Assembly: GCF_018860825.1 (NCBI RefSeq)
Contig: NZ_JAHKPZ010000009.1
Location: forward strand, 15,223-47,409
Reading direction: 5' to 3'
From: Lacinutrix sp. C3R15
GTDB lineage: Bacteria > Bacteroidota > Bacteroidia > Flavobacteriales > Flavobacteriaceae
Length of the DNA stretch: 32,187 nucleotides
The translations under genes were made by a program, and so were the position numbers. Shown here piece by piece: positions 1 to 9,137 of this stretch (its first letter is position 1; every line of letters starts with the position of its first letter). Under the pieces are notes generated by a model. The model made no database searches. It was given only the letters and a program-made list of their open reading frames with translations, and was not told the origin of the DNA.

Positions 1-18
1 CGAATCCCTTGTCGCCCA
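1..18 (+). tRNA. 3' end of a tRNA gene (partial, isotype unknown)
   Basis: The first bases read as the 3' part of a T-loop (CGAAT), the 3' strand of a T-stem (CCCTT), a seven-base 3' acceptor strand (GTCGCCC) and a discriminator A at 18. No CCA is encoded, which is usual for Bacteroidota tRNAs. The acceptor predicts a 5' end of GGGCGAC or GGGCGAT, which would fit tRNA-Val among others, but the anticodon lies outside the window, so the isotype is not assigned. A strong terminator follows immediately, as expected at the end of a tRNA unit. Confidence 0.6.
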
Positions 19-22
19 CTTC

Positions 23-57
23 AAAAAAACCTGATATATTTTATATCAGGTTTTTTT
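23..57 (+). terminator. Intrinsic terminator of the tRNA unit
   Basis: A perfect 9-bp stem, CCTGATATA (30-38) with TATATCAGG (42-50), has a three-base loop. It is flanked by seven A (23-29) and seven T (51-57), which lengthen the stem and supply the U-run. It lies 4 bases after the tRNA end. Confidence 0.85.
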
Positions 58-67
58 ATTTGTAATA

Positions 68-301
68 ATTAAGAAATTCGATTCTATTTATGCTTTAGGT
101 TTTAAAACCTTTATTCTAGATTTTAATCTTTTTTTATATAGTTGTACAGCAGATGATGATTGTAATAAATGTTATAGTGCTTTTTGTAATAGCAGTCAAC
201 CTATTATTGTTCTAAATATAGTTTGCTAAACAAGTGCTTCTGGACTTTCTGATGCTTTAGTGTTTATAAATAAAGAATTTTTGGGCTGTTCTAATAATTA
301 G
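68..301 (+). pseudogene. Decayed small lipoprotein-like gene (start codon lost, internal stop)
   Basis: One frame stays open from 68 to the TAG at 299-301 except for a single TAA at 227-229. It begins ATT-AAG-AAA-TTC, which would read M-K-K-F if the ATT were ATG. A hydrophobic run follows, then a lipobox-like L-Y-S-C with Cys at codon 26 (143-145), then T-A-D-D-D, the acidic stretch typical after the lipid-modified Cys of flavobacterial lipoproteins. Downstream is a Cys-rich part (C-N-K-C, A-F-C). After the TAA the frame continues for 23 codons (T-S-A-S-G-L-S-D and on) to the TAG. I do not recognise the family. The reading rests on the lipobox pattern and frame continuity; chance is possible in AT-rich DNA. 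Confidence 0.35.
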
Positions 302-338
302 TTTATTAAATAATATTTATTTGTTGCTAATAATAGTT

Positions 339-1616
339 TTACATAAAATCTAAAGTTCTTTCTAAAGCCATACCTCGAGAACCTTTAATTAATAATGTAG
401 TGTTTTTAGGTTTTGTAAAACTGTTTTTAAAATCTTCAAAAGATTTATATTTCTTTACTTTATTTGAAGGTGTTTCCGTTTTATAGAAATTTTCACCAAC
501 TAAATATACTATGTCAAAATCTAAATCAATAACTAGTTGTGCTATGTTTTGATGTTCTTTTTTTGATTCGTTTCCTAATTCAAACATGTCTCCTAAAATA
601 ACGGCTTTGTTATTGTCTTTTAAATTAGAAAAGTTTGTTAAAGCTGCTAGCATGCTAGTTGGGTTAGCATTATACGCATCAAGTATTACTTTATTGTTTT
701 TTATGGTAATTATTTGTGACCTATTATTTTTGGGTGTGTAATTTTCAATGCCTGTTTTAATGCTTTCTAAGCTTATATTAAAATATTTTGCAATAGTAGA
801 AGCTGCAGATAAATTTGTAAAGTTGTAAGCTCCTATAAGGTTTGATGTAATGGTAGTGTCTTCTATTTTATATGTAACAAACGGATTGGCTTCTATAAGT
901 GATATATTATAATATTCTTTATTGCTTTGAGAGAAACCAGATTTTTTAATATAACCGTTTAACTTATTGGCTTGAACTGAATCATCTGCATTAAAAAATA
1001 TATGTTTATTGTTTGCTATTAAATAATGGTATAATTCTGTTTTACCTTGTATTACGCCTTCTGTACTGCCAAAACCTTCTAAATGCGCTTTTCCAAAGTT
1101 TGTAATATAACCATAATCAGGTTGCGTTATTTTACAAAGAAATTCAATTTCATGCAAATGATTTGCTCCCATTTCGACAATACCTATTTCTGTGTTGGTA
1201 GACATAGATAAGAGTGTTAACGGAACACCAATATGATTATTTAAATTACCAATAGTAGCTACTGTTTTATATTTTTGAGATAGGGTAGCGTTTATTAATT
1301 CTTTAGTTGTTGTTTTGCCGTTGCTTCCAGTTAAAGCTATGATTTTTACTTTTAAATAATTTCTATGATATGTAGCTAATTCTTGTAATGTTTTTAGTGT
1401 GTTTTTTACAAGAATAGTTTGGTTGTTTGTATGAAACGCTACTTGATCAATTACAACATATTTAGCGCCATTTTCTAGTGCTTGTGCGGCAAATGTATTT
1501 CCATTAAAATTATCGCCTTTTAAAGCGAAAAAAATACTGTCTTTTTCTATTTTTCTTGTGTCTGTACTTACTTTATTGCTTTGTAAAAAGAGTTTATGTA
1601 ATTCTGCTATCTCCAT
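339..1616 (-). CDS. murF: UDP-N-acetylmuramoyl-tripeptide--D-alanyl-D-alanine ligase
   Basis: MurF adds D-Ala-D-Ala to UDP-MurNAc-tripeptide with ATP, the last cytoplasmic step of the peptidoglycan precursor. The 425-residue protein has the Mur ligase layout: an N-terminal substrate domain (V-S-T-D-T-R near 16-21), the ATP-binding loop GSNGKTTTK at about 97-105, the central E-M-G-A-N-H motif, and a C-terminal domain containing D-A-Y-N-A-N-P and L-G-D-M-F-E-L-G. Length is slightly short of the usual about 450, as in other Bacteroidota. ATG at 1616 is the natural start. gldJ lies upstream on the same strand but a terminator at 1711-1742 separates them, so murF probably has its own promoter within 1617-1710; I could not identify a clear one. 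The murF-gldJ neighbourhood is typical of Flavobacteriaceae. Confidence 0.96.
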   Translation of the reverse strand: MEIAELHKLFLQSNKVSTDTRKIEKDSIFFALKGDNFNGNTFAAQALENGAKYVVIDQVAFHTNNQTILVKNTLKTLQELATYHRNYLKVKIIALTGSNGKTTTKELINATLSQKYKTVATIGNLNNHIGVPLTLLSMSTNTEIGIVEMGANHLHEIEFLCKITQPDYGYITNFGKAHLEGFGSTEGVIQGKTELYHYLIANNKHIFFNADDSVQANKLNGYIKKSGFSQSNKEYYNISLIEANPFVTYKIEDTTITSNLIGAYNFTNLSAASTIAKYFNISLESIKTGIENYTPKNNRSQIITIKNNKVILDAYNANPTSMLAALTNFSNLKDNNKAVILGDMFELGNESKKEHQNIAQLVIDLDFDIVYLVGENFYKTETPSNKVKKYKSFEDFKNSFTKPKNTTLLIKGSRGMALERTLDFM

Positions 1617-1643
1617 GCTTTTTCTATATTATTTTTTACTGTC

Positions 1644-1686
1644 ACATGTTATTATTTACTAAGGCAATGTATTGTTTTTAACATGT
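1644..1686. repeat. Inverted repeat ACATGTTA / TAACATGT upstream of murF
   Basis: ACATGTTA (1644-1651) and TAACATGT (1679-1686) are exact reverse complements separated by 27 bases, and each arm contains the self-complementary ACATGT. They lie 28-70 bases upstream of the murF start. They could be operator half-sites or part of the murF leader, but an 8-bp match in AT-rich DNA can occur by chance. Confidence 0.25.
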
Positions 1687-1710
1687 TTATTTTGTAAAAT
1701 AAATGTATAA

Positions 1711-1742
1711 AAAAAAGTCCTGACTAGTGTCAGGACTTTTTT
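1711..1742 (-). terminator. Intrinsic terminator after gldJ
   Basis: AAAAAAGTCCTGAC (1711-1724) pairs with GTCAGGACTTTTTT (1729-1742) around a four-base TAGT loop, a perfect 14-bp stem with A and T runs on both sides. Read on the minus strand it follows the gldJ stop by about 18 bases and ends in a U-run. Confidence 0.88.
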
Positions 1743-1760
1743 TATTTATAAAAAGAATTA

Positions 1761-3452
1761 TTAATTCTTTGATTTGTTTTGCTGTTTAGATTTAGAACCT
1801 ACACGAGACATTGCACATCTAAATCCAATATAGTCTGTTGCCATATCTTGTGGGAAGTAACGTCTTTGAGCAGGGTCTAGCCAATACTCTCTATCTTTCC
1901 AAGAACCACCTTTGTAAACTCTTACTTCGTCATTAATTAAAGAAGTACGTTTGCTAGATTGGTCATACTCACGTATCATAGCTCCTGTAGAATCTGTTTC
2001 TACTTGGTGCTTAGGTGAGTTGTACATTTTTCTAGTTACTTCAGAACTTTCACTTGCTTCACCACCTTCTTCTTCATCAAAAGAATCGGCATATTGTCTA
2101 GAAGAACGTTTGTCTCCATCTCTAAAGTTACGGTTATCACTTCTGTCAAAGTTTGTTCTTAAGTATGTTTCGTTTTCATCAACACCTACTTGAGCAATTT
2201 CACCAGGAAGGTTTCTTGCAACAACTTTTCCGTTAGATAACGTGTCATAAACAATATCATCAGAAGTAACAATTTTTACTGTACCATCTTCGTTTAAAGC
2301 ATTTTTAGTATAAACGTTTCCTCTATAGTAGTTAAAGTCATTAAATTCGTCATCTACAATAGGTCTGTAAACATCGGCTACCCATTCTGCAACATTTCCG
2401 GCCATGTCATATAAACCGTAATCATTAGCTTGAAAAGACATTACTTGTTTTGTAATATCAGCTCCATCATCACTCCATCCAGCAATTCCACCGTAATCTC
2501 CTTTTCCTTGTTTAAAGTTGGCCATTTGGTCACCACGAACTTTACGTTTACCTGTACGTGTGTATTGACCGCTCCAAGGATATTTTTTTCTACCTCTATA
2601 TGTGTTGTAGCTTCTTACATCAGACATTCCTAAGGCAGCATATTCCCATTCTGCTTCGGTTGGTAGTCTATACATAGGTGAAATTATACCAGTTTCTCTT
2701 GTAGCAAATTTATTTGTTTGGTTTCCTTCAGCATCTGTTCTAATATTTCTATTACGATTTCCACCATCAGGAACAATTATTTCTTCATTACCAGCATATG
2801 TCTGCGTTGGTGCATTAATATACGTGTCTGTGTTAAAGTTAGCGTCTGCTGTTGCTTCTAAAGTTTTAGCATCTCTTTTAAGGTAACCAGCTTTTTCAAG
2901 GTTTAACTCGTTGTATCTGTCAGATCTCCAGTTAGCAAATTCAACTGCTTGAATCCAGCTAACACCAACTACAGGGTATTCTGCATAAGCAGGATGGCGC
3001 AAGTAATTGTTTGTCATAACTTCATTGTATCCTAAACGGTTTCTCCATACTAATGTATCTGGAAGAGCACCATTATAGATTGCTTTAAAGTTTTCTTCAG
3101 TAGGAGGGTAGGTTGATTTTAGCCAATATAAGTATTGTGAGTACATAAAGTTAGTAACCTCAGATTCATCCATATAAAAAGATTGAATGTGTTGTTGGTT
3201 AGGCGTATTGTTCCAATCATGCATTACGTCATCTTGAACTTTACCCATTGTAAAAGTACCACCTTCTACAAAAACTAAACCTGGAGCTGTTTCTTGCTCT
3301 TTAAATTTTTCATTGTACTGAAAACCACCTTCTTTAGCATTTATTTTCCAACCTGTTGCTCTAGAGGTGTTTTTAGAACTTGATCTTTTACAGCTAACTG
3401 CAGTTACAGATACTGCTAAGATTAATAATAATATTACTTTTTTCATGTTCAT
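1761..3452 (-). CDS. gldJ: Gliding motility lipoprotein GldJ
   Basis: GldJ is an outer-membrane lipoprotein needed for flavobacterial gliding; in Flavobacterium johnsoniae it is also needed for stable GldK and for type IX secretion. The protein has 563 residues, close to the F. johnsoniae length. It has a lipoprotein signal with Lys at 4-5, a hydrophobic core and a lipobox ending at Cys21. A formylglycine-generating-enzyme (SUMF1) type fold follows: it opens with F-V-E-G-G-T-F-T-M-G near residue 60, passes R-L-P-T-E-A-E-W-E-Y and Y-D-M-A-G-N-V-A-E-W, and closes with Y-K-G-G-S-W and Y-I-G-F-R-C near the C terminus. A low-complexity acidic insert (about 455-470) lies before the last part. Translation may begin at M1 (3452) or M3 (3446); the second gives M-K-K-V, the more usual lipoprotein N terminus. 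porU and porV are divergent neighbours, the known order in this family. Confidence 0.96.
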   Translation of the reverse strand: MNMKKVILLLILAVSVTAVSCKRSSSKNTSRATGWKINAKEGGFQYNEKFKEQETAPGLVFVEGGTFTMGKVQDDVMHDWNNTPNQQHIQSFYMDESEVTNFMYSQYLYWLKSTYPPTEENFKAIYNGALPDTLVWRNRLGYNEVMTNNYLRHPAYAEYPVVGVSWIQAVEFANWRSDRYNELNLEKAGYLKRDAKTLEATADANFNTDTYINAPTQTYAGNEEIIVPDGGNRNRNIRTDAEGNQTNKFATRETGIISPMYRLPTEAEWEYAALGMSDVRSYNTYRGRKKYPWSGQYTRTGKRKVRGDQMANFKQGKGDYGGIAGWSDDGADITKQVMSFQANDYGLYDMAGNVAEWVADVYRPIVDDEFNDFNYYRGNVYTKNALNEDGTVKIVTSDDIVYDTLSNGKVVARNLPGEIAQVGVDENETYLRTNFDRSDNRNFRDGDKRSSRQYADSFDEEEGGEASESSEVTRKMYNSPKHQVETDSTGAMIREYDQSSKRTSLINDEVRVYKGGSWKDREYWLDPAQRRYFPQDMATDYIGFRCAMSRVGSKSKQQNKSKN

Positions 3453-3651
3453 ACTTTTAAAGTAAGCTTCTTGTTATTTTTAGTGACGCAATATAAGAAT
3501 TAAAGCCAATACTACAAGTAAAATTGTAAAAATTGATTAAAAAAAAATTGCATTTCACCCTTGTTATCAAACATTATAACGATGTTTTTTGTGATTTGAC
3601 CGTTCATTTGTAGAACTAATAACGCACAATTTTATAAAATATTATTGTATT

Positions 3652-3682
3652 TTTGATCCGTTTTTTAAAAATGTTAGTTTTT
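3652..3682 (+). promoter_or_regulatory. Candidate promoter of porU-porV
   Basis: TTTG (3652-3655) is followed after 19 bases by TAGTTTTT (3675-3682). The Bacteroidota consensus is TTTG, about 19 bases, TAnnTTTG, so only the last base differs. The predicted start would give a leader of roughly 30 bases before the ATG at 3719. Another TAnnTTTG box (TATTTTTG, 3648-3655) overlaps the first element and lacks a partner at the right distance. Confidence 0.4.
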
Positions 3683-3718
3683 TAATAATAACATACAATT
3701 ATTCACGTTATTTATGCA

Positions 3719-6700
3719 ATGAAAAAGATACTACTTATACTTTCGCTTATATTGTCTTTTGTTATGTTCTCTCAACAGAAAACGTTTCAAATAACTTGGC
3801 AAGATTATCAAACAATTTCTAACGGAAATTTTTCTATTGAAGTTCCTCACTTTAATGAAGAAAATTTTAGTTATTCTCTAAAAGATGGTTTGCAATTTGT
3901 AGCACAATGGGATATTTCAAGCTATGTTAATGAGTCTTCAGTTACTTTAACAGGAGTCGCTTATGCTAATATTTCTTTAAGTGAATTAAAAGGAGTGGAT
4001 TTAAAAACAATTCCTAATGCCTTAAAATATAGTTTAGCTAATTCTATAGCAAGAGATAAGCGTAATGCGTATTTAATGGTTTCTCCTATTATCAAAGAAA
4101 ATGGAGTTTATAAAAAAATAACATCCTTTACTGTAAACTATAATAACAATAGCAACAGCTCTAGGTTCTCAAGCTCTTCAAGAAGAGAAATAACGAACTC
4201 TGTACTTAGTTCTGGTTCATGGCATAAGTTTTATGTAGATACTACAGGTGTTTTTAAAATTTCTAAAAGTTTTTTAAATGCAATTGGTGTGAATACTAAT
4301 GATGTAGACCCAAGAAATATAAAGTTGTTTGGTAATGGAGGGCAAATGATACCGTATTCAAATGCAGAAGTATATCCTTTTGATGTTACAGAAAATGCTA
4401 TTCGAGTAGTTGGTGAAAATGATGGGGTTTTTGATGATGAAGATTATATTTTGTTCTACGCAAGAGGCCCAAGAGGATATGAATCTGAAAGCAATACAAA
4501 TATTAATTTGTATACAGATAAAACATTTTATTATATTAATATAGGTCCAGGTCAAGGAAAAAGAGTACAACCTTTTATACAGCCAAGTGGTACTGTGGAT
4601 TTAGAAATTAATCAATTTCAAGATTATCAATTTCATGAAGTTGATGAATATAACCTAGTAAGTGTAGGTAGAAGATGGTTTGGTGATGAATTTGATGTGG
4701 AAAATAGTAAAACTTTTAATTTTAGTTTTCCAGACATAGTTACTACAGAACCAGCATCACTTAAAGTATATGTAGCATCAGATGCCGAAACAGCTACAAG
4801 TATGCAAGTAGATGTAAACAATAGCGCTGTTACTACTTTAAATATTGCTGCGGCTAGTGATCCTAACCTTGCTGTGGAATCTTTTTTTAACGGAAATATA
4901 AATATTAATTCTGCCGATATTGCTGTAACTTTAAATCATGATAATGCTGGTAACCCAAGCGCAAATGCATATTTAGATTTTATTGCTATAGAAGCTACTC
5001 GAGCATTAAACTTTTCTGGCAACCAGTTTGTTTTTAAAAACAACGAGGTTTCCAGAAATTCAGGTACTGCAAGGTATACAATAACGAATACGGCTAATGT
5101 TTCAGAAGTATGGGATATTACAGATTTGTATAATATAACTACAGCTATAAATACAGATGCAAACTCAACCATGAGTTTTACTTCTACTATGGGAAGTTTA
5201 AAAGAGTATGCAATTGTAACCAATTTAGATTTTTATGAACCTAAAAGAGATGCCAGCACAAGTGTTGCCAACCAAGATTTAAAAGGAACCATTTTTTTAA
5301 ATGATCAAGGAGAATTTGAAGATGTAGATTATTTAATTGTTGCTCCTACTTATTTAGTCTCTCAAGCAGAAAGAATGGCCGAAATAAATAGACAGCAATA
5401 TGGTTTAAATGTTAAAGTAGAATCTTTAGATAGAATATATACAGAGTTTAGTACAGGAAATCAAGATATTGGTGCTATTAGAAATTTTGTAAAATATATT
5501 TATGATAATGCTAGTACCGCAGAAAACAGAATAAAATACTTATGCCTTTTTGGTGACGGATCTATAGATTATAAAGATAGAATTACAAACAACACTAATA
5601 TTGTGCCTTCATGGCATGCAATAGAAAGTTTTAATTTAACAAATTCTTTTGTTTCTGATGATTTTTATGGAATGATGGATGAGAATGAAGGAACAATGGC
5701 TGTTTCAGATAAATTAGATATAGCTGTTGGTAGAGTTCTTGTTAGTTCAACACAACAAGCTAAAGAAGTTGTAGATAAAATTATATCCTATCATAATGAA
5801 GCTAGCTATGGTAGCTGGCGAAATAATTTTGTGGTAGTGTCTGATGATGTTGACGAAGCTTGGGAAAAGGTTTTACAAGAAACAACAGATGAACTTGCAA
5901 ATACCATCGAAGAGAATAAGCCTTTTTTAAATCCTATAAAAATACATAGTGATGCTTACTCACAAGAAGCATCTGCAGGAGGTGATCGTTACCCGCAAGT
6001 AACAGAAGCAATGACAAAGGCAATGGAAAACGGAGCGCTTGTAGTTAATTATTTTGGTCATGGTGGAGAAGATGGACTTGCTCATGAGCGTATTTTTCAA
6101 AAAACAGATGCACAAAATGTTAATAATGTATGTAAATACAATTGTTTTGTTACGGTAACCTGTGAGTACACCAGGTTTGATAACCCGTTAAGACCAACTG
6201 CAGGAGAATATACTTTTTGGAATGCTACAGGAGGAGCTGCTTCTTTAGTTACAACAACAAGACAGATTTTTGTTAGTGTTGGTATTACCTTTAATGAAGT
6301 TTTAGGAGAATATATGTTTTCTTATAATGATTCAGATGATTATGAAGATGATGAATACCCTTCTGTAGCAGAAGCGTTAAGGTTAACAAAAAATGATCCT
6401 TCTATTTCAAATATTTCGCAAAGAAGATTAGTGTTTTTTATTGGTGATCCTGCAATGAAATTAACCTTTGCTAAACCAAATATTAGACTTACTAAAATTA
6501 ATGATGTGCCAATTGCTGAGGAAACAGATACACTAGAAGCCTTAAGTCTTGTAAAATTATCTGGTGAGGTAACAGATGTTTCTGGTAATGTACTTACAAA
6601 TTATAATGGCGTATTATCTACAACTATTTATGATAAAGACATTGATAGAACAACATTAGCTAATGATTATACACGAGAAGGGAATAGTCTTATTTACTTA

Positions 6701-7600
6701 GACTTTACAACTCTTGGTGAAATTATTTTTAGAGGACAAGCATCTATAACCAATGGGCAATTTGAATTCGATTTTGTGGTACCTAGAGATATTGGTATTC
6801 CTGTAGGTTTTGGTAAAGCTAGTTTTTATGCAAAATCAGAAATTCCTTTTCTACAAGACCAAGCAGGTGCTAGTATAGAAACAATTAAAATAGGAGGTAT
6901 CAATGCAGATGCACCAGAAGATAATGTTGGACCATTAATTACACTATACATGAACGACGAAAGTTTTGTTTCTGGAGGTATTACTAATGAGTCTCCTTCG
7001 TTATTAGTGAAATTAGAAGATGAAAACGGAATCAATACTGCCAGTGGAATAGGACACGATATTGTTGCAATTATTGATGGAGATGAAACAAACCCTTATA
7101 CCTTAAATGATTATTACGAAACAGAAGTAGATGACTATACCAAAGGCTTAGTAAACTACCCGTTTAGAGACCTTGAACCAGGCTTACATACCTTAACATT
7201 AAAAGCTTGGGATGTGTATAACAACTCATCAACACAAGAAATACAATTTGTGGTATATGATGAAGATCAAGAATTAGTAATTAATAATGTATTAAATTAC
7301 CCTAATCCATTTGTAAATTATACAGAATTTTGGTTTAATCACAATAGTTCAGAGCCTTTAGACGTTTCAGTACAAGTATTCACCGTTTCTGGTAAGTTGG
7401 TAAGAACGTTAAATGGCCAAACTAACACCTCTGAATGTTGTGGCCAAGGAGCATCTGCACTATCAAGAGATATTGTTTGGGATGGTCGTGATGATTTTGG
7501 AGACAAAATAGGTAAAGGAGTCTATGTATATAAGTTAACCGTTCGTTCTAATACATTAAATAAGCAAGTCGAAAAAATAGAGAAACTTGTAATACTATAA
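3719..7600 (+). CDS. porU: Type IX secretion system sortase PorU
   Basis: PorU is the surface protease of the type IX system. It removes the C-terminal signal of cargo proteins and, in Porphyromonas gingivalis, attaches them to A-LPS. The 1293-residue protein starts with a signal peptide (MKKILLILS, cleavage near F-S-Q-Q). It has the gingipain-type (C25) caspase-like domain: the catalytic His is in F-G-H-G-G (His781) and the catalytic Cys in T-C-E-Y-T-R-F-D (Cys815), spaced almost as in P. gingivalis PorU. A beta-rich region follows, then a C-terminal T9SS-type domain with N-Y-P-N-P-F near 1200 and a terminal G-V-Y-V-Y-K-L-T-V strand, consistent with PorU keeping an uncleaved CTD. ATG at 3719 gives a good signal peptide. 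porV follows after 34 bases, probably co-transcribed. Confidence 0.96.
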   Translation: MKKILLILSLILSFVMFSQQKTFQITWQDYQTISNGNFSIEVPHFNEENFSYSLKDGLQFVAQWDISSYVNESSVTLTGVAYANISLSELKGVDLKTIPNALKYSLANSIARDKRNAYLMVSPIIKENGVYKKITSFTVNYNNNSNSSRFSSSSRREITNSVLSSGSWHKFYVDTTGVFKISKSFLNAIGVNTNDVDPRNIKLFGNGGQMIPYSNAEVYPFDVTENAIRVVGENDGVFDDEDYILFYARGPRGYESESNTNINLYTDKTFYYINIGPGQGKRVQPFIQPSGTVDLEINQFQDYQFHEVDEYNLVSVGRRWFGDEFDVENSKTFNFSFPDIVTTEPASLKVYVASDAETATSMQVDVNNSAVTTLNIAAASDPNLAVESFFNGNININSADIAVTLNHDNAGNPSANAYLDFIAIEATRALNFSGNQFVFKNNEVSRNSGTARYTITNTANVSEVWDITDLYNITTAINTDANSTMSFTSTMGSLKEYAIVTNLDFYEPKRDASTSVANQDLKGTIFLNDQGEFEDVDYLIVAPTYLVSQAERMAEINRQQYGLNVKVESLDRIYTEFSTGNQDIGAIRNFVKYIYDNASTAENRIKYLCLFGDGSIDYKDRITNNTNIVPSWHAIESFNLTNSFVSDDFYGMMDENEGTMAVSDKLDIAVGRVLVSSTQQAKEVVDKIISYHNEASYGSWRNNFVVVSDDVDEAWEKVLQETTDELANTIEENKPFLNPIKIHSDAYSQEASAGGDRYPQVTEAMTKAMENGALVVNYFGHGGEDGLAHERIFQKTDAQNVNNVCKYNCFVTVTCEYTRFDNPLRPTAGEYTFWNATGGAASLVTTTRQIFVSVGITFNEVLGEYMFSYNDSDDYEDDEYPSVAEALRLTKNDPSISNISQRRLVFFIGDPAMKLTFAKPNIRLTKINDVPIAEETDTLEALSLVKLSGEVTDVSGNVLTNYNGVLSTTIYDKDIDRTTLANDYTREGNSLIYLDFTTLGEIIFRGQASITNGQFEFDFVVPRDIGIPVGFGKASFYAKSEIPFLQDQAGASIETIKIGGINADAPEDNVGPLITLYMNDESFVSGGITNESPSLLVKLEDENGINTASGIGHDIVAIIDGDETNPYTLNDYYETEVDDYTKGLVNYPFRDLEPGLHTLTLKAWDVYNNSSTQEIQFVVYDEDQELVINNVLNYPNPFVNYTEFWFNHNSSEPLDVSVQVFTVSGKLVRTLNGQTNTSECCGQGASALSRDIVWDGRDDFGDKIGKGVYVYKLTVRSNTLNKQVEKIEKLVIL

Positions 7601-7634
7601 TATTAAATTATATTTGTTAAATAAAAACCACTAT

Positions 7635-8894
7635 ATGAAGAAGTCAATTTTAGCTATAGCATGCTTTTCATTATTTGTAAAATTAAATGCACAAGATACT
7701 GTAGAGATAACTCCAAATTCAACCGATTCTAGAGTAATTACTACAGGTATGCCTTTTGTTTTAATAGCACCAGACGCTAGAGGTGCAGCAATGGGAGATA
7801 TGGGTGTAGCTACATCTGTAGATGCAAATTCACAACAATGGAATCCATCTAAATATGCGTTTTCAACAGATAAACAAGGGTTTTCTCTTAACTATACACC
7901 TTATTTAAGTAAACTAGTAAATGATATTGCTATTTCTTATGTCTCTTATTATAATAGATTAAATGAAAGAAGTGCTGTTTCTGCAAGTTTAAAATATTTT
8001 AGTTATGGTGAAATTGAGTTTGTTGAAGATGAAAACTCAACACCATTAATACAAAAACCAAATGAGTTTGCACTAGATGTTGCGTACTCTTTAAAATTAA
8101 GCGAACAATTTGCTATGTCTGTAGCTATGCGTTTTTTAAACTCTGATTTAAAACTAGATGGTTTTGATGAGGATGCTAAAGCAGCAAGTACTTTTGGTGT
8201 AGATGTTTCCGGATATTACCAAAGTGAAGAAGAAGCATACAATAGCTATAATGGTAGAACACGTTTAGGTTTTGCTATTCAAAATATTGGTCCAAAATTT
8301 AAATACTCAGAAGGTGGAGCAGAAAACTTTCAACCAACAACTTTACGTTTAGGTGGTGGTTTTGATTTTATTTTAGACGACTATAATACTATTGCAGTTA
8401 CAGGTGAAGTAACCAAGTTGTTGGTACCTACACCTCCTATTTATGGAGATAAAACGGTGTTTACAGACGTAAATGAGGATGGTGTTTTTAATGAAGATGA
8501 TGGAGATTTTCAAACAACAGAACAAGTAGAAGCTTCAGAAACAGATGTTATTATAGATGGTAAAGATCCAGATGTAAGTTTTATTTCAGGAATGTTTCAA
8601 TCTTTTGGAGATGCTCCAGGAGGATTTAGTGAAGAAATTAAAGAGTTTACATACGCTATTGGTGCAGAATACAGATACCAAGACTCCTTTGCTTTTAGAG
8701 CCGGATATTTCAATGAAGCGGAAGAAAAAGGTGCTAGAAAGTTTTTTGCATTAGGTGCAGGTTTTAAATTTAGTGCAGTAACAGTAGATTTATCGTATTT
8801 ATTCTCTGCGTCTAAAGTACAAAGCCCTTTAGAAAACACTTTACGTTTTTCTTTAGCATTTAATCTTGGTCCAGATACATACACAGAATATTAA
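7635..8894 (+). CDS. porV: Type IX secretion outer-membrane protein PorV (LptO)
   Basis: PorV is a FadL-like 14-strand outer-membrane barrel. It takes cargo from the Sov/SprA translocon by the cargo C-terminal domain and delivers it to PorU. The start is set at ATG 7635, giving M-K-K-S-I-L and a signal peptide ending at L-N-A-Q-D (419 residues); the frame is open 7 codons further upstream, but those would spoil the signal peptide. The mature N terminus contains P-F-V-L-I-A-P-D-A-R-G-A-A-M-G-D, characteristic of PorV, followed by alternating amphipathic strands. An acidic loop (D-V-N-E-D-G-V-F-N-E-D-D, about residues 277-288) resembles a calcium-binding loop. It follows porU closely, and a strong terminator closes the unit. 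Confidence 0.96.
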   Translation: MKKSILAIACFSLFVKLNAQDTVEITPNSTDSRVITTGMPFVLIAPDARGAAMGDMGVATSVDANSQQWNPSKYAFSTDKQGFSLNYTPYLSKLVNDIAISYVSYYNRLNERSAVSASLKYFSYGEIEFVEDENSTPLIQKPNEFALDVAYSLKLSEQFAMSVAMRFLNSDLKLDGFDEDAKAASTFGVDVSGYYQSEEEAYNSYNGRTRLGFAIQNIGPKFKYSEGGAENFQPTTLRLGGGFDFILDDYNTIAVTGEVTKLLVPTPPIYGDKTVFTDVNEDGVFNEDDGDFQTTEQVEASETDVIIDGKDPDVSFISGMFQSFGDAPGGFSEEIKEFTYAIGAEYRYQDSFAFRAGYFNEAEEKGARKFFALGAGFKFSAVTVDLSYLFSASKVQSPLENTLRFSLAFNLGPDTYTEY

Positions 8895-8970
8895 TAAAAA
8901 AACAATGTACTTTAAGTGCTTTGTGAGAAACAAACAGATAGTATCAAGAATCGTAAGTTTTAATAAAATA

Positions 8971-9004
8971 AAAAAAAACTATTGTTATAAACAATAGTTT
9001 TTTT
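8971..9004 (+). terminator. Intrinsic terminator after porV
   Basis: ACTATTGTT (8978-8986) pairs with AACAATAGT (8990-8998) around a three-base ATA loop. Eight leading A extend into the T-run ending at 9004. It ends the porU-porV unit. Confidence 0.88.
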
Positions 9005-9115
9005 GTCTAATAACAATTGTAAAACCGTTTTTAGATTTAAAAACCTTACTTTTCAACTAAAATGCATTCTTAAAAAGAATAATTAACTTTACATGTTACT
9101 TCCTACTATTATATA

Positions 9116-9122
9116 AAGGAGG
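9116..9122 (+). promoter_or_regulatory. Shine-Dalgarno-like AAGGAGG upstream of cdd
   Basis: AAGGAGG matches the anti-Shine-Dalgarno core fully, with 15 bases between it and the ATG at 9138, longer than the usual 5-9. Bacteroidota ribosomes normally make little use of this pairing, and the other leaders here that I inspected lack it, so it stands out. It could be functional, or chance purine richness. Confidence 0.4.
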
Positions 9123-9137
9123 AATAAAAACGAACAG

